DNA of 33,033 bases from positions 1 through 33,033 of the forward strand of contig CAJCIS010000222.1 of the NCBI GenBank assembly GCA_903970435.1, read 5' to 3'. The notes beneath the pieces are model-generated. The model was not told where the DNA came from. It did no database searches and saw only the letters and a list, made by a program, of their open reading frames with translations. The stretch is from Acidobacteriota bacterium. Its GTDB lineage: Bacteria > Pseudomonadota > Alphaproteobacteria > Acetobacterales > Acetobacteraceae. Positions 32,685 to 33,033 of this stretch are shown one piece after another (positions within the stretch are counted from its first letter, which is position 1; each line of letters starts with the position of its first letter). The position numbers and the translations under genes are program-made.

Positions 32685-33033
32685 ACCGCCCTTTCGGGTG
32701 CCGCCAGCGCAAGGAATTCGCTTGTGTCTTGAACGAGAGGCGAAACGACAAAACCGGTTTCTCCCATTCCGGCGATATAACGAAATTTATGAACAGTTCC
32801 GTCTGGGAGGCGGAGCCCGATCTGGAGCTCGGGCAGCTTCCAGGCAAGTGTCGTCAATCTTCCCAGCAAAGTCGGCCTCACCGTCATTTGCGCCCAGAGA
32901 GGCTTGTCCGTCGCTGGAAGCTGGATTTCTTCGCCGAGCTGGTAGATGCCTGAAACAACAGGCGGATCAGGAAGCGTCTGACTTGTCGTCGGTTCGAGCC
33001 GGCGTCGCAGAATAGCGGCGCCGTCAACCAAAG
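32510..33033 (-). CDS. C-terminal fragment of an unrecognised protein
   Basis: An open frame on the minus strand entering from the right edge; the 173 visible residues up to the TTG at 33031 are probably not the true start. The sequence (for example LWAQMTVRPTLLGRLTTLAW, then LRLPDGTVHKFRYIAGMGETGF and APERAVYLAGVKARSLSISL) looks like a genuine beta-rich domain with low-bias codon use. The final 30 or so residues (after LFVQISSS) are the antisense of the truncated glycosyltransferase, so the native end is lost. Proteins with such a C-terminal domain occur in surface-polysaccharide loci (weak recollection). The identity is unknown. Confidence 0.55.
   Translation of the reverse strand, partial: LVDGAAILRRRLEPTTSQTLPDPPVVSGIYQLGEEIQLPATDKPLWAQMTVRPTLLGRLTTLAWKLPELQIGLRLPDGTVHKFRYIAGMGETGFVVSPLVQDTSEFLALAAPERAVYLAGVKARSLSISLAKASSPHGLWSDSLFVQISSSPSKSKKVSDLLLASSHCQTAML

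Overview
The window looks like chromosomal DNA of a GC-rich alphaproteobacterium, most likely from the Acetobacteraceae or a close relative (inference). The supporting signs are a circularly permuted two-piece tmRNA gene with an ANDN-type tag, an alpha-type SspB, a K+-independent H+-pyrophosphatase, a STAS-MlaE fusion and a glycosyltransferase with the N-terminal repeats common in this group. No phage, insertion-sequence transposase or CRISPR array was seen.

Layout. 1-2568 (minus): part of a type II secretion operon, gspL-gspM-gspN/C-gspD, with gspD running off the left edge. 2782-4158 (minus): an AAT-family amino acid permease, then a tRNA with a CAU anticodon and a small exported protein. 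5003-7806 (plus): a membrane H+-pyrophosphatase followed by a soluble pyrophosphatase. 7857-9384 (minus): a DUF1697 protein and the flavin-dependent thymidylate synthase ThyX. 9447-10641 (plus): ssrA (tmRNA), two palindromic repeats, then sspB, whose product delivers ssrA-tagged proteins to ClpXP. 10643-16533 (plus): an orphan ABC permease, an MlaE-MlaF-MlaD-lipoprotein phospholipid transport set, a TerB/DnaJ protein and an AmpD-like amidase. 16701-22585 (plus): a complete tripartite RND efflux system (inner-membrane pump, periplasmic adaptor, outer-membrane lipoprotein). 22628-26572 (minus): two unrecognised proteins, a 49-residue single-span protein and a P3A-type proton ATPase. 26747-31380 (plus): phosphoketolase, class I fructose-bisphosphate aldolase, a histidine phosphatase with a damaged start and a small membrane protein. 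31542-33033: a glycosyltransferase that breaks off in its catalytic domain, meeting the 3' part of an opposing gene.

Two interspersed repeat families stand out. Family A is an A/T-rich hairpin, about 45 bp long, at eight intergenic sites. It contains a Shine-Dalgarno-like GGAAG and an in-frame TTG-AAA-AAA, and it appears to supply the start of two genes; in one of them it supplies the charged part of a lipoprotein signal peptide. Family B is a GC-rich palindrome of about 110-135 bp in three copies, two of them between ssrA and sspB; in one copy the core is inverted relative to its arms.

Functional themes are envelope transport and maintenance (T2SS, Mla, RND pump, amidase), pyrophosphate and proton energetics (H+-PPase, PPase, H+-ATPase), and ribosome rescue with tagged-protein degradation (ssrA plus sspB).
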